From Microbispora sp. NBC_01189 (GTDB lineage: Bacteria; Actinomycetota; Actinomycetes; Streptosporangiales; Streptosporangiaceae): DNA of 64,000 bases. Below are positions 17,409 through 27,201 of this stretch, one piece after another. The DNA lies in assembly GCF_036010665.1 (NCBI RefSeq), contig NZ_CP108581.1, positions 6,505,501 through 6,569,500 of the forward strand, read 5' to 3'. Positions within the stretch are counted from its first letter, which is position 1; each line of letters begins with the position of its first letter. The notes beneath the pieces were generated by a model. It did not search any database. It saw only the letters and a list, made by a program, of their open reading frames with translations, and was not told the origin of the DNA. Position numbers and translations under genes: made by a program.

Positions 17409-17933
17409 TTATCGGCTGCTGGATGGCACTCCTCCGGAGTCCGGCGCTCTGGTGTGGGCGCTGGTCTGGGCGCTGGTGTGGCTGCGGCTGCGGGCGCGGA
17501 GCAGGTGCCGCACCGGTCCGCCGTACGCGACCAGCAGGATGCCGGCCGCGGCGAGCAGCAGCAGCGCGGTGAACACCCATTCCATGGAACCACCGGGGCC
17601 GTAGACCCGGCTCGGCCGCCCCACGTCCACGGCCCGGGTCTGCTGCCCCTCTCGCAGCATGTCGCGGTCGGCGCCGTACAGCTCGACGCCGTCGCGCCGT
17701 ACGGCGCCGTCGTCGGAGCGGAAGTCGCCGTTCCAGGTGCAGGACTCGTGGCCGGGGTGCCGGACGCAGTCGACCGAGCGGGCGGTGAAGGTGCCGGGGA
17801 CGCCGTCCGCGCGGGCGGCCCGTACGGCCGGTCCGATGCCGGGCACGGTCAGGAAGAGCAGGAAGAGCGCGAAAAGCGTGAGCGCGGCGGTGAAGGCGGG
17901 GGAGCCGCGGCGCGGCCCGGGGTCCGTCGTCAC
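17409..17933 (-). CDS. membrane protein with extracytoplasmic loop, unknown function
   Basis: This 174-residue protein has an N-terminal membrane segment (FTAALTLFALFLLFLTV) and a second near the C-terminus (WVFTALLLLAAAGILLV). Between them lies a loop of about 85 residues with two cysteines (VDCVRHPGHESCTWNGDF) that could form a disulfide outside the cell. GTG 17933 overlaps the TGA of the upstream membrane-protein gene (GTGA), so they form an operon. The family is not recognised. Confidence 0.75.
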   Translation of the reverse strand: MTTDPGPRRGSPAFTAALTLFALFLLFLTVPGIGPAVRAARADGVPGTFTARSVDCVRHPGHESCTWNGDFRSDDGAVRRDGVELYGADRDMLREGQQTRAVDVGRPSRVYGPGGSMEWVFTALLLLAAAGILLVAYGGPVRHLLRARSRSHTSAQTSAHTRAPDSGGVPSSSR

Positions 17934-18517
17934 GCCGTGGCCTCTCGTGGGTGCGCCGCGAGGCGCGGGGCGCAGGAGCAGCGCATCGCGGCCCGCTCGG
18001 CGGTGGTGGGACGGAGGTGCAGGATCATCGCGACCACCATCGGGATCGTGACGAGCGTGTTGTAGAACAGGTGCAGCTCCATGCGCGGCACCAGAAGCTG
18101 GATGATGCTGGTCGGCACCGGCTTGCCCAGCAGATGGTTCCCGGTCATCGCCTGCACGAGGAGCAGCAGGTGCTCGAAGTGGTGCCAGACCTGGATGCCG
18201 AGCGCGACGTTCCACCAGGTGCGGGAACGGCCCGTGAAACCACGCCGCAGCATGATCAGGCCGGCCAGCATCAGCAGCGCGTAGCCGTAGTGCATCCATT
18301 CGGACGTCACCAGCCACGGGAACGGCAGGCCGAGCACGCCGCGCGCCTCGGGCAGGCGCCAGCCGAGCACGTAGACCTGTACCGCCTGGGCGATGTGCTC
18401 GGCCCAGTGGGCCACGACGACGAAGGCGAAGACCCCGAGGGCGGCGCGGTGGTGGCGGGTGTTGAGCGCCGGCAGCATGCCGGGAGAGCCTAAGGCGGAA
18501 GCCGCTACGTTCGTCAT
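17930..18517 (-). CDS. multi-pass membrane protein, His-rich, unknown function
   Basis: This 195-residue protein has four or five hydrophobic segments. Histidine motifs recur at membrane boundaries: HWAEHIAQAVQVY, WMHYGYALLM, WHHFEHLLLL and ELHLFYN. The repeated paired histidines suggest metal or haem binding, but no named family is assigned with confidence. ATG 18517 has GAGG 7 nt upstream. It overlaps the next gene by GTGA. It diverges from the SDR gene at 18692 across 174 bp. Confidence 0.75.
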   Translation of the reverse strand: MTNVAASALGSPGMLPALNTRHHRAALGVFAFVVVAHWAEHIAQAVQVYVLGWRLPEARGVLGLPFPWLVTSEWMHYGYALLMLAGLIMLRRGFTGRSRTWWNVALGIQVWHHFEHLLLLVQAMTGNHLLGKPVPTSIIQLLVPRMELHLFYNTLVTIPMVVAMILHLRPTTAERAAMRCSCAPRLAAHPREATA

Positions 18518-18691
18518 GCGAGAACCTCGATCCGGGAGACCCTGTGACCTGAGGGCCCGGCACGGATCGCGAGCCCTTGCCGTCCCATGGTGCGATCCGT
18601 CGGCCGCGGGCCGCTTCTCCCGGCGTGCCACGTTTTCTTCCGTCATGCCATGCCGTGTCCGCGGGTACAGCCCCCAGAGGGGGGAGGACGG

Positions 18692-19447
18692 ATGCGGCTC
18701 GCGGGGGCACGGGTGCTCGTCACGGGCGCGTCGTCGGGGATCGGCACGGCGATCGCGCTCGAACTGTGGGCCCGCCGCGCCCGCCTGGTGCTCTCCGGGC
18801 GCGACCGGGAGGCGCTCGCCGCCGTCGCCGCCCGGACCGGCGGCGAGGTCGTCCCCGCCGACCTCGCCCATGACGGGGCCCATGACGGGGCCCATGACGG
18901 GGCCGAGGACCTGGCCGCCCGCGCCGGGCCGGTGGACGTGCTGGTCGCGAACGCGGGTGAGGGCTGGAGCGGGCCGCTGACGCGGATGCCGGGCGGCACG
19001 GCGGAGCGCCTGATCGCGGTCAACCTGACGGCCAACGTGCGGCTCACCCGGCTGCTGCTGCCCGCGATGATCGAGCGCGGGCGCGGGCACCTCGTCTTCG
19101 TCGCCTCGATCGCGGGGGTGGTGGGGGTCCCGGAGGAGGCGGTGTACGCCGCGACCAAGGCGGGCCTGCTGGCCTTCGCCGAGAGCCTGCGCTACGAGCT
19201 GCCCGGGATCGGGGTGACCACCGTGGTGCCCGGGGTGGTCGACACGCCGTTCTTCGCGCGGCGCGGCACGCCGTACGCGCGCCGCCGGCCCGCGCCCGTG
19301 CCGCCGGAGCGGGTGGCGCGGGCCGTCGCGGCCGGCGTCGAGCGCGGCCGCGCCGAGGTGTACGTGCCGGCCTGGCTGCGGCTGCCCGCCCGCCTGCACG
19401 GCGCCGCGCCCGGCCCGTTCCGCGCCCTCGCCCGCCGCTTCGGCTAG
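18692..19447 (+). CDS. short-chain dehydrogenase/reductase
   Basis: This 251-residue classical SDR has the cofactor motif TGASSGIG, NAG in LVANAGEG, and the catalytic Ser/YAATK pair (FVASIAG then YAATKAG). The NAD(P)-linked substrate is unknown. A 12-bp tandem triplication (18866-18901) encodes HDGAHDGAHDGA in a surface region after strand 3, not expected in the family. ATG 18692 follows GGGGGGAGGACGG. Its TAG shares the CTAG of the convergent hpnH stop, so the two genes overlap by four bases. Confidence 0.9.
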   Translation: MRLAGARVLVTGASSGIGTAIALELWARRARLVLSGRDREALAAVAARTGGEVVPADLAHDGAHDGAHDGAEDLAARAGPVDVLVANAGEGWSGPLTRMPGGTAERLIAVNLTANVRLTRLLLPAMIERGRGHLVFVASIAGVVGVPEEAVYAATKAGLLAFAESLRYELPGIGVTTVVPGVVDTPFFARRGTPYARRRPAPVPPERVARAVAAGVERGRAEVYVPAWLRLPARLHGAAPGPFRALARRFG

Positions 19448-20448
19448 GGGCTCCGCAGGGCACGCAGGGACTCGCGCAGCGAGCCGATGGTGGCGAAGAC
19501 CGCCGTCGGCTCGTAGCCGCAGTGCGCCATGCAGTTGGCGCAGCGCGGGTCGCGGCCCCGCCCGTAGGCGCTCCAGTCGGTCTCGTCGGCCAGCTCCCGG
19601 TAGGTCCCGGCGTACCCGTCCGCCATCAGGTAGCAGGGCCGCTGCCAGCCGAAGACCGAGTACGACGGGATGGCCCAGGCCGTGCAGGGGAAGTCGATCC
19701 TCCCCTCCAGGAAGTCCAGGTAGAGCGGCGAGTGGTTCAGCCGCCAGCGCCCGCGGTTGCCTCCGGCGAAGGCCGCGCGGAACAGCTCGCGGGTCTGCCG
19801 CACCCCGAGGAAGCAGTCCTGGTCGGGCGCCTTCTCGTACGCGTACCCCGGCGAGATCATCATCTGGTCGACCCGCAGGTCGTCGTTGAGGTAGTCGAGC
19901 ACCTCGATCACCGTGCGCGGGCTGTCCCCGGCGAAGAAGGTGGTGTTCGTGGTGACGCGGAAACCGCGCCGCCGGCACTCCCGCACCGCGGCGACCGCCT
20001 GGTCGAACACGCCCTCCTTGCACACCGACGCGTCGTGCCGCTCGCGCAGCCCGTCGATGTGCACCGCCCAGGCGAAGTACGGCGAGGGCGTGAACTGGTC
20101 GATCTTGCGCGGGATCAGCAGGGCGTTGGTGCACAGGAAGACGTACTTCCGCCGGGCCACCAGCGCCCGGACCATCTCCGCGATCTGGGGGTGCATGAGC
20201 GGCTCCCCGCCGGCGATGGACACCATCGGCGCGCCGCACTCCTCGACGGCGGCGACCGCCTGGCCGACCGGCATGCGCTGCCTGAGCACGCCGGCCGGGT
20301 GCTGGATCTTCCCGCAGCCCGCGCACGCGAGGTTGCAGGCGAACAACGGCTCGAGCTCGACCAGCAGCGGGAACCGCCTGCGCCGCCGCAACCGCTGGCG
20401 CAGGACGTACCCGCCGACGCGAAGGCTCTGACGTAAGGGCATCGGCAT
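19444..20448 (-). CDS. hpnH: adenosyl-hopene transferase HpnH (radical SAM)
   Basis: This 334-residue radical SAM enzyme has the 4Fe-4S motif CNLACAGC (C38, C42, C45), GGEPLMH, and C-terminal cysteines RCANCMAHCGYEP. HpnH attaches adenosyl to diploptene, giving adenosylhopane, the first step in extended hopanoids. It is the last gene of the hopanoid operon; ATG 20448 overlaps the TGA of the fusion gene by one base, with AAGGAGG 10 nt upstream. The N-terminus is strongly basic (RQRLRRRRRFP), which may favour membrane association. An ATG at 20442 is an alternative start. Confidence 0.95.
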   Translation of the reverse strand: MPMPLRQSLRVGGYVLRQRLRRRRRFPLLVELEPLFACNLACAGCGKIQHPAGVLRQRMPVGQAVAAVEECGAPMVSIAGGEPLMHPQIAEMVRALVARRKYVFLCTNALLIPRKIDQFTPSPYFAWAVHIDGLRERHDASVCKEGVFDQAVAAVRECRRRGFRVTTNTTFFAGDSPRTVIEVLDYLNDDLRVDQMMISPGYAYEKAPDQDCFLGVRQTRELFRAAFAGGNRGRWRLNHSPLYLDFLEGRIDFPCTAWAIPSYSVFGWQRPCYLMADGYAGTYRELADETDWSAYGRGRDPRCANCMAHCGYEPTAVFATIGSLRESLRALRSP

Positions 20449-21983
20449 CAGGGCCGCACCTCCTTCGGCAGTGTGAACTCGACGTTCTCCTCGGTCACCC
20501 GCCGTTCCTCCACCTCCAGCGGCCCGAGCCCGCCGAGGGCCGCCACGACGGCGTCCACCAGCGAGGCGGGGGTGGACGCGCTCGCGGTCAGCCCGATCGT
20601 CCGCGCGTCACGCAGCCACTCCAGCGCGATGTCGCCGGGACCGTCGACCAGCCGGGCGAGGGGAGCCTCACCACGACCGGAGCGGGCGGCGACCTCGGCC
20701 AGCCGCCGGGCGTTGGACGAGTTCGCCGACCCGACGACCAGGACCAGCCCGGCCTCGGCGGCCACCGCCCGCACCGCGCGCTGCCGGTTGGTCGTCGCGT
20801 AACAGATGTCGTCGCTTCGCGGCCCCTCCGCCCCGGGGAAGCGCCGCAGGACCGCCGCCGCGACCTCCTCGGCCTCGTCGGCGGCCAGCGTGGTCTGCGT
20901 CAGGCAGGCGACCCGGTGCCCCTCGGCGAGCGACGCGGGCAGGGACTCCACCCCGGCCTCGTCCTCGGCCAGCACCCCCGCGCCGGGCATCTCGCCGAGC
21001 ACGCCCTCGACCTCCTCGTGCCCGGCGTGGCCGATCAGCACGACGAGGTCGCCGCGGGCGGCGAACCGGCGGGCCTCCGCGTGGACCTTCGCGACCAGCG
21101 GGCACGTCGCGTCGACCACCCGCAGGCCGCGCCGCCCGGCCTCCTCCCGCACGGCGGGCGACACCCCGTGCGCGGAGAACACGGTCACCGCGCCCCCGGG
21201 CACGTCGGGCACCTCGGCCAGGTCGTCCACGAACACCGCTCCACGCCGCTCCAGGTCCCGTACGACATGAGCGTTGTGCACGATCTGCTTGCGCACGTAC
21301 ACCGGCGGGCCGTACCGGACGAGCGCCCGCTCGACGATCTCGACGGCCCGCTCGACCCCCGCGCAGAACGAGCGGGGGGAGGCGAGCAGCACCCGCCGGG
21401 GGCCCGCGGCCGCCGCCCACCGCGCCAGCACCGGGCCGATCCGGGTGAGCGTGCGGCACGCCGCCACCGCGCCGCCCATCGTCGCGAGGCTCAGCAGGGG
21501 GGCGGCGGGGGTGTCCACGATCACGCGTACGGCGGCGAAGGGCCGCCCCCGCGCGGCGGCGGCCAGCGGCGCGCTCTCCATGTCGACCGCGGCCGCCCCC
21601 TCGGCGGCCAGCGCGCGGCGGTCGCGGCCGGACACGATGCGAGGGGAGGTCACGAGCGGGCCGGTGACGGCGCGCAGCCCGGCGCGGGCCAGCTCGCCGG
21701 CGAGCAGCGGGGCGGAGGGGCACGGCCACACGTGGTCCCCTGAGCGGATCTCGGTGGCGACGAGCACGTCCCCGGGACGCAGCCCGTCGTCCAGGGCGCC
21801 CGCGAAGCCGGTGACGGCGAGGGCGCCGGCGGGCGGGAGCAGGGCCGCCGCGCGCGCCGCCCGGTCCGGCCCCATGCCGACCCGGACGACCCGGACGCGG
21901 GGACGCTCCCGCACCGGCCGCAGCCCCCGGGTCACGGCCCGGGCCTCCATGCCCAGCGCGGTGCACACGATCAGATCCGTCAT
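20448..21983 (-). CDS. fusion protein: HpnG-type hopanoid nucleosidase + IspH (HMBPP reductase)
   Basis: This 511-residue protein is a clear fusion. Residues 1-205 are a purine-nucleoside-phosphorylase-like hopanoid nucleosidase (Hpn[31 protein letters not shown]), which releases adenine from adenosylhopane. Residues from about 205 are full-length IspH, the last MEP-pathway enzyme making IPP and DMAPP. The three iron-sulfur cysteines are present (SFCAGVERA near 208, DATCPLV near 291, DICYATTN near 393), as are [10 protein letters not shown] and [13 protein letters not shown] 21983 overlaps the shc stop (ATGA) and has GAGG 7 nt upstream. The fusion links isoprenoid precursor supply to hopanoid side-chain synthesis. 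Confidence 0.93.
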   Translation of the reverse strand: MTDLIVCTALGMEARAVTRGLRPVRERPRVRVVRVGMGPDRAARAAALLPPAGALAVTGFAGALDDGLRPGDVLVATEIRSGDHVWPCPSAPLLAGELARAGLRAVTGPLVTSPRIVSGRDRRALAAEGAAAVDMESAPLAAAARGRPFAAVRVIVDTPAAPLLSLATMGGAVAACRTLTRIGPVLARWAAAAGPRRVLLASPRSFCAGVERAVEIVERALVRYGPPVYVRKQIVHNAHVVRDLERRGAVFVDDLAEVPDVPGGAVTVFSAHGVSPAVREEAGRRGLRVVDATCPLVAKVHAEARRFAARGDLVVLIGHAGHEEVEGVLGEMPGAGVLAEDEAGVESLPASLAEGHRVACLTQTTLAADEAEEVAAAVLRRFPGAEGPRSDDICYATTNRQRAVRAVAAEAGLVLVVGSANSSNARRLAEVAARSGRGEAPLARLVDGPGDIALEWLRDARTIGLTASASTPASLVDAVVAALGGLGPLEVEERRVTEENVEFTLPKEVRP

Positions 21984-23899
21984 GGCGCCCCCTCGCGCGT
22001 CCCCTCCCGCGTGCCCTCCCCGGCCCGCAGGTAGCGGCCGAGCGCGCTGACCGGGAACACGAGCCGGTAGAGGTGGTAGTTGATGAAGAAGTCGCCGGGG
22101 AAGCCGGTCCCGGTGTAGTGCGGCTCGTCCCAGGTGCCGTCCGGGCGCTGCGTGCCGGCCAGCCACGCCACGCCGCGCTCGACCGCCGGGCCCCGCTCTC
22201 CTGCGGCCAGCAGGCCGATGAGCGCCCAGGCCGTCTGCGAGGCGGTCGGCTCGCCCCGCCCGATCCAGGCGGGGTCGCGGTAGGAGCGCATGTCCTCGCC
22301 CCAGCCGCCGCCGGGGTGCTGGTGCGCCTCCAGCCAGGCGACCGCGCGCCGTACGCAGGGCGCGGCGGGCGGCACCCCGGCGGCGGCGAGGGCGGGCAGC
22401 ACCGCCCCGGTGCCGTACACGTGGTTCGCCCCCCACCTGCCGAACCACGAGCCGCCGGGCTCCTGCGCCCGCAGCAGCCACGTCACGGCCCGCCGTACGG
22501 CGGGGGAGCGGGCCTCGCCCTCGGCGGCGAGCGCCTCGACCACGTGCGCCGTCACGTCGGCCGACGGCGGGTCGATGACCGCGCCGAAGTCGCAGAACGG
22601 CAGCCGCAGACACAGCGCGCGCGTGTTGTCGGCGTCGAACGCGGCGAAGCCGCCGTCGCGGGAGGCCATCCCGGCCGTCCAGCGCAGCCCCCGCCGTACG
22701 GCGTCCCGGGCGGCCGGACGGCCCCACCGGCCCAGCGCGAGGATCACCTCCGCCGTGTCGTCGACGTCGGGATAGCCGTCGTTGTCGAACTCGAACGCCC
22801 AGCCGCCGGGCGCGAGCCCCGGGCGCCGCACGGCCCAGTCGCCGGGCCCCCGGATCTCCTCGCGGAGCAGCCACTCACCCGCCCGGTCCAGCGCGGGGTG
22901 CTCGCGCGGCAGACCGGCGTCCAGGAGCGCGATCACGGCGAGCGCGGTGTCCCAGACCGGCGACTGGCACGCCTCCAGCCTGCGCGTGCCGTCCTCCCTG
23001 ATCGTGAACCGGTCCAGCCCGGCCAGCCCCCGGCGCATGACGGGATGGGCGGCGTCGTACCCGGAGAGGTGCAGCGCGATCAGCGAGTAGACCCAGGGCG
23101 GCTGGATGCCGCCCCACGACCCGTCGTCCTCCTGCCGGGCGACGACCCACTCGGCCGCCCGCCGGAGCGCGGCGCGGCGGAGCCCGGCGAGCGGCCGCCG
23201 TTCGTAGCGGTGCAGCGCGTGGTCGAGCGCCGCGAACGCCGTGTCCACGACCGTGTCCACGACCGTGTCCAGGCCCGTACGCGTGGCTCGTCGCGGGCGC
23301 CGCCCGGTGCGCAGTTCCGCGAGGCCGAACGGCAGCGGCCGGACCGGCCGGTGCGCGGTGACGATCGTCAGCGGCACGATCGTCTGCCGTGCCCAGCAGG
23401 CCCAGTCGTACACGTTCAGCGGGCACCACGGGGGCAGGAACACGATCTCCGGGGGGATCACCGGCAGGTCCTCCCACCGCCACAGACCGAACAGCGCGAG
23501 CCAGATGCGGGTGAAGACCCGGGCCGACTCGACGCCGCCCAGATCGCGGACGAGGTCCGCGGCGGCGCGCAGGTGCGGCGCGGACGGCGGGTCGCCCGCG
23601 AGCCGCAGCGCGACGTACGCCTCGACGGTGGTGGACAGGTCGGCCGGGCCGTCGTGGAAGTTGGCCCAGCCGCCGCCCGCCTGCTGCTGCGACCTGATCC
23701 ACCGGGCGGCCTCGGCCGTCTCCGCGCCGGTCCGCACGCCGAGGAACTCGCGGAGCAGGAGGTCCTCGGCGTCCATGGTCACGTTGGTCTGGAGCTCGCC
23801 CTTCCACCAGCCCTCCGGCGACTGCAGGGCGAGCAGGTGGTCGCGGGCCGCCTCCAGCGCGGTCGCGGCGCGCGACGCGGCGGTGACCAGCGCGGTCAC
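21980..23899 (-). CDS. shc: squalene-hopene cyclase
   Basis: The 639-residue product has the family length. The catalytic acid motif DVDD lies near residue 378 ([10 protein letters not shown]). Several QW repeats follow the pattern QxxxGx[49 protein letters not shown] and QRPDGTWDE. The C-terminal [16 protein letters not shown] is a family signature. It cyclises squalene to hopene/hopanol as a monotopic membrane enzyme. GTG 23899 overlaps the hpnE stop (GTGA). A 12-bp tandem triplication at 23241-23276 (VDTVVDTV) inserts a few residues in a loop. Confidence 0.97.
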   Translation of the reverse strand: MTALVTAASRAATALEAARDHLLALQSPEGWWKGELQTNVTMDAEDLLLREFLGVRTGAETAEAARWIRSQQQAGGGWANFHDGPADLSTTVEAYVALRLAGDPPSAPHLRAAADLVRDLGGVESARVFTRIWLALFGLWRWEDLPVIPPEIVFLPPWCPLNVYDWACWARQTIVPLTIVTAHRPVRPLPFGLAELRTGRRPRRATRTGLDTVVDTVVDTAFAALDHALHRYERRPLAGLRRAALRRAAEWVVARQEDDGSWGGIQPPWVYSLIALHLSGYDAAHPVMRRGLAGLDRFTIREDGTRRLEACQSPVWDTALAVIALLDAGLPREHPALDRAGEWLLREEIRGPGDWAVRRPGLAPGGWAFEFDNDGYPDVDDTAEVILALGRWGRPAARDAVRRGLRWTAGMASRDGGFAAFDADNTRALCLRLPFCDFGAVIDPPSADVTAHVVEALAAEGEARSPAVRRAVTWLLRAQEPGGSWFGRWGANHVYGTGAVLPALAAAGVPPAAPCVRRAVAWLEAHQHPGGGWGEDMRSYRDPAWIGRGEPTASQTAWALIGLLAAGERGPAVERGVAWLAGTQRPDGTWDEPHYTGTGFPGDFFINYHLYRLVFPVSALGRYLRAGEGTREGTREGAP

Positions 23900-25308
23900 C
23901 GGGCCCGCTCCATTCGCCTGTCGTGCCGGAGGTGCCGCACCACCAGGCGGGCCGCCTCCAGGCCGCTGCGCACGGCGCCCTCCATCGTGTCGGGCCAGCC
24001 GGTGCCGGTCCAGGCGCCGGCCAGGAACAGCCCCGGCCACCGGGTGGCCGCGCCGGGGCGCAGCCCGCCGCTCCCCGGGCCCTGGCGGAAGGTCGCCCGC
24101 CGTTCCCTGGTGATGAAGAAGTCGAGCAGCCGCACCGTCCGCGTGGCCGGGAGCAGCCGCTCCAGCTCCGGCACGAACACCGCGCGCATCGCGGCCGTGG
24201 GCACGTCGATCCAGTGCCGGGCCGCCGACACCGACAGTGTCAGGTACTGCCCCCGGGTCAGCCCGCCCGCCGCCGTCCGGTCGAAGATCCACTGCACCGG
24301 AGAGCCGACGGCCGCGGCGAACGGCAGGCTGGTGACCGGCCGGTCGTAGACGACGTGCACGTTGACGATCGGGCTCGCCCCGAGCCCCGCCCACGCGTCG
24401 CGGTCCGGCGCCGCCTCGGCCGGTACGAGCCGCGCGGCCTGCCCGTGGGGTACGGCGACGACGACGGCGGAGGTCTCCACCCGCGCGCCGCCGACGAAGA
24501 CCGACGGCCCCCGCAGGCCGGGTGGGGCCGGCAGGATCGCCTCGGCCTTCGCCGGCATCCGCACCGTGCCGCCGGCCCGTGCGATGGCGGTCAGCGCCGC
24601 GCCGCCGTGCAGTTCCCCGAGCGGCACGGACGGCACGCCGATGTCCGCGGCGTCGGCGCGGCCGAGCAGGGCCGTACGGAACACCATGGCCGCGGGCCCG
24701 AGCGCCGCCTCGTCGGCGGCGATGTTGAGCGCGGCCACCGCGAACAGGTCCCACAGGGCGCGCCGCACGGTCTCCCGCTGGCCCCGGGCGGCCAGCCAGC
24801 CGCCGAGCGCGGCCCGGTCCAGCGCGGGCGCGGCCGGGTCGAGCCCGCGCAGCGCCAGCGCGCCGCGCACCGCCCGCAGGCGGTCGGCGGGGGACAGCAG
24901 CCGGTAGCGCGCGAGCGCGGGGAGCAGGTGGAACGGCCCGGGCAGCGAGGACCGGCGCAGCCGCCCCCGCTCGCCGTGCGGGGTCAGCACCCGCACGTCG
25001 AAGCGCTCCTGCAGGCGCACCCGCCCGGTCCCGCCGAGCCGGTCGAGCAGGCCGAGGTACGCCGTGCAGCAGCGCAGGAAGACGTGCTGGCCGTTGTCGG
25101 CGGTCAGGCCGCCGCGGGCGAAGGAGTGGGTGGCCCCGCCGAGCCGGGGCCGCGCCTCGTACAGGGTCACCGGCCACCCGGCCTCCGCGACGGCCAGGGT
25201 CGCGGCGATCCCGGCGAGGCCGCCGCCGATCACCGCCACGGGCGGGACCGCGCCGCCGGGGCCGCCCAGGCCGTCCGGGCCGTCCGGGTTGTGCGGGAGG
25301 CCGGTCAT
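23896..25308 (-). CDS. hpnE: hydroxysqualene dehydroxylase HpnE
   Basis: This 470-residue FAD enzyme of the phytoene-desaturase-like amine oxidase fold has the dinucleotide motif VIGGGLAGIAATLA and LYEARPRLGGATHSF near the start, and GAWTGTGWPDTMEGAV near the C-terminus. With HpnC and HpnD it makes squalene; HpnE reduces hydroxysqualene. ATG 25308 overlaps the hpnD TGA (ATGA) and follows GGGAGAGCCCCG. Position between hpnD and shc confirms the hopanoid rather than carotenoid assignment. Confidence 0.94.
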   Translation of the reverse strand: MTGLPHNPDGPDGLGGPGGAVPPVAVIGGGLAGIAATLAVAEAGWPVTLYEARPRLGGATHSFARGGLTADNGQHVFLRCCTAYLGLLDRLGGTGRVRLQERFDVRVLTPHGERGRLRRSSLPGPFHLLPALARYRLLSPADRLRAVRGALALRGLDPAAPALDRAALGGWLAARGQRETVRRALWDLFAVAALNIAADEAALGPAAMVFRTALLGRADAADIGVPSVPLGELHGGAALTAIARAGGTVRMPAKAEAILPAPPGLRGPSVFVGGARVETSAVVVAVPHGQAARLVPAEAAPDRDAWAGLGASPIVNVHVVYDRPVTSLPFAAAVGSPVQWIFDRTAAGGLTRGQYLTLSVSAARHWIDVPTAAMRAVFVPELERLLPATRTVRLLDFFITRERRATFRQGPGSGGLRPGAATRWPGLFLAGAWTGTGWPDTMEGAVRSGLEAARLVVRHLRHDRRMERAR

Positions 25309-26375
25309 CGGGGCTCTCCCTGTGGAGGTGGTCCCTGCGCCGCGCCCGTGAGGGCGCGTGCCGCGACCATCGCCTTGACCCACGGCGCGAGGGACAGCCG
25401 CCCGGCCAGGACCCGGGCCGGGTCGGCGGCGATCCGGCCCAGCAGGCGCCGGTAGATGCCGGCCATCGCCGCGGTGCAGGCGGCGCTGCGCCGGTCGAGC
25501 AGCGGGATCAGCCGCATGCCCTCGGCGTACCAGCCGAGCGCCCGCGCGGCCTCGAACCGGATCAGCCCGGCCAGCCGCTCGGGCGGGTCCGTGAAGCTTC
25601 CCCTCGCGTCCAGCCCGAGCGTGCAGCCGAACCTGCGCAGGTCGTCGGCAGGCAGGTAGATCCGGTCGGCGCAGCGGTCCTCCCGCAGATCCCTGAGGAT
25701 GTTCGTGAGCTGCAGCGCCACGCCGAGGGCGTCCGCCCGGCCCGCCGCGCGCCGCAGCACCCGCGCGCCGTCACTCGCGAGCGCGCCGCCGGCCAGGCCG
25801 AACACGCCGAGGGACAGCCGCCCGATCGACCCGGCCACCTGCCGGCAGTAGCCGACCAGGTCGTCGTGGCATCGGTATCGCGCCCCGGCGACGTCGGCGG
25901 CGCACCCGTCGATGAGCTCCTCGAACGCCTCAAGGGGAAGGGGGAAGCGCGCCGCGGCGTCGCCCAGCGCCACCATCACGGGATCGGCCGTCACGTCGGC
26001 GGGCACCGGCCCGATGGCCGTGAGGCCGGGCCCCGGGGATTCAGGCAGGGCCGTGAGGGCGCGCAGCCGCCTGCGCTCCTGCTCCAGCCGCTCCAGTCGT
26101 TCGGCCACGGGACCGGCCTCGTCGCCGACGTCGTCGATCCGCCGGGCGAGGGCGTAGACGGTGCTGAGCGCGCGCCGCTTCGGCGGGGGCAGCAGGCGGA
26201 TGCCGTACGCGAAGTTCCGCGCCCGGGTGCGGACGACGTGCTCGCAGTGCCCGTAGGCCCGCGACACCGGCATCGGCCCCGGCCCGGTCCCCGGCACCCG
26301 CCCGGCCGGAAGGTCCGACGCCGCGCCGGCCAGGGGCTCGGGGACGGGATCAGGGATCGCGCCGGGAACCGTCAC
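25305..26375 (-). CDS. hpnD: presqualene diphosphate synthase HpnD
   Basis: The 356-residue product is a squalene/phytoene synthase-fold protein with aspartate motifs ARRIDDVGDEA and LRDLREDRCADRIYLP. HpnD condenses two farnesyl diphosphates to presqualene diphosphate. It is about 45 residues longer at the N-terminus than usual. GTG 26375 is nevertheless supported by GGAGG six bases upstream, inside the end of hpnC, giving a 26-bp overlap; ATG 26273 would give the more typical 322-residue length. It is the second gene of the hopanoid operon. Confidence 0.94.
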   Translation of the reverse strand: MTVPGAIPDPVPEPLAGAASDLPAGRVPGTGPGPMPVSRAYGHCEHVVRTRARNFAYGIRLLPPPKRRALSTVYALARRIDDVGDEAGPVAERLERLEQERRRLRALTALPESPGPGLTAIGPVPADVTADPVMVALGDAAARFPLPLEAFEELIDGCAADVAGARYRCHDDLVGYCRQVAGSIGRLSLGVFGLAGGALASDGARVLRRAAGRADALGVALQLTNILRDLREDRCADRIYLPADDLRRFGCTLGLDARGSFTDPPERLAGLIRFEAARALGWYAEGMRLIPLLDRRSAACTAAMAGIYRRLLGRIAADPARVLAGRLSLAPWVKAMVAARALTGAAQGPPPQGEPR

Positions 26376-27201
26376 CGTCCACCTCCTTCAGCACCCGCAC
26401 CCACTCGCGCAGCACCGCGTGGCGGCGGGCACGCGGGGCGCCGCCCAGCACGTCGTGCCGGCGGCGTTCGAGCGCCACGAGTTGCGCCCGGCCACCCGCG
26501 ACGTAACCGGCCACCGCCGTGCGCGCGAACCCGCGCAGGGTCTCCAGCAGCGGCATCCCCTCGTCGAGCAGGGTGGCCGCGCGGCGGGCCTGCAGGGCGA
26601 TCACCCGGCGCAGCCGCGGGGAGGCGTGCGGCGCGGCCAGGTCGGCCTCCCCGGCGCCGAACCTGCGCAGGTCCTCCGCAGGGAGGTAGACGCGGCCGCG
26701 GGCGTGGTCCTCGGCCACGTCCTGGCAGTGCTCGATCACCTGGAGCGCCGAGCAGACGAGGTCGGACAGCCGCGCCCGCTCGGGCGTCGCCAGCCCGAAC
26801 ACGTGCAGCACGATCCGGCCGACCGGGTTGGCCGACAGCTCGCAGTAGCCCAGCAGTTGGGCGAACGTGTCGTAGCGCCGCACCACCTGGTCGCGCCGGT
26901 TGGCCTCGACCAGGTGCAGGAACGGAGCGCTCGGCACGGCCCGGCGGGCGACCAGCGGCGTCAGCGCGCGTACGGCCGGCAGGCGCGGGACGCCGCCCGC
27001 GTACAGGCGGCCGAGATCGGCCTCCACTGCGTCGAGCAGGGCGGGCCGCTCCTCGGGGTCCGCCTCGTCGCCGGCGTCGTCCACGTATCGGGCGAACCCG
27101 TACACCGCCATGAGGTCGCGGCGGTACCCGAGCGGGAGCAGCCGGGAGGCCACCGGGAAGTTCTCCCGGCGCGCGGCGTCGCGTACGTCCGCTGCGGACA
27201 T
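26350..27201 (-). CDS. hpnC: hydroxysqualene synthase HpnC
   Basis: This 283-residue squalene-synthase-like protein has FARYVDDAGDEA and CQDVAEDHARGRVYLP as its two metal-binding aspartate motifs. HpnC converts presqualene diphosphate to hydroxysqualene. It is the first gene of the six-gene hopanoid operon and starts at ATG 27201. Upstream lies GGAGA-A-TCTCC, a perfect palindrome overlapping the ribosome site region (27206-27216). The C-terminal coding region contains the ribosome site and start of hpnD. Confidence 0.94.
   Translation of the reverse strand: MSAADVRDAARRENFPVASRLLPLGYRRDLMAVYGFARYVDDAGDEADPEERPALLDAVEADLGRLYAGGVPRLPAVRALTPLVARRAVPSAPFLHLVEANRRDQVVRRYDTFAQLLGYCELSANPVGRIVLHVFGLATPERARLSDLVCSALQVIEHCQDVAEDHARGRVYLPAEDLRRFGAGEADLAAPHASPRLRRVIALQARRAATLLDEGMPLLETLRGFARTAVAGYVAGGRAQLVALERRRHDVLGGAPRARRHAVLREWVRVLKEVDGDGSRRDP

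Noticed and set aside
23896..27201. A carotenoid pathway (phytoene synthase/desaturase-like proteins)
   Set aside because: Two squalene-synthase-fold genes plus an HpnE-like protein directly before squalene-hopene cyclase and HpnH fit squalene and hopanoid synthesis; no lycopene cyclase or similar gene is present.
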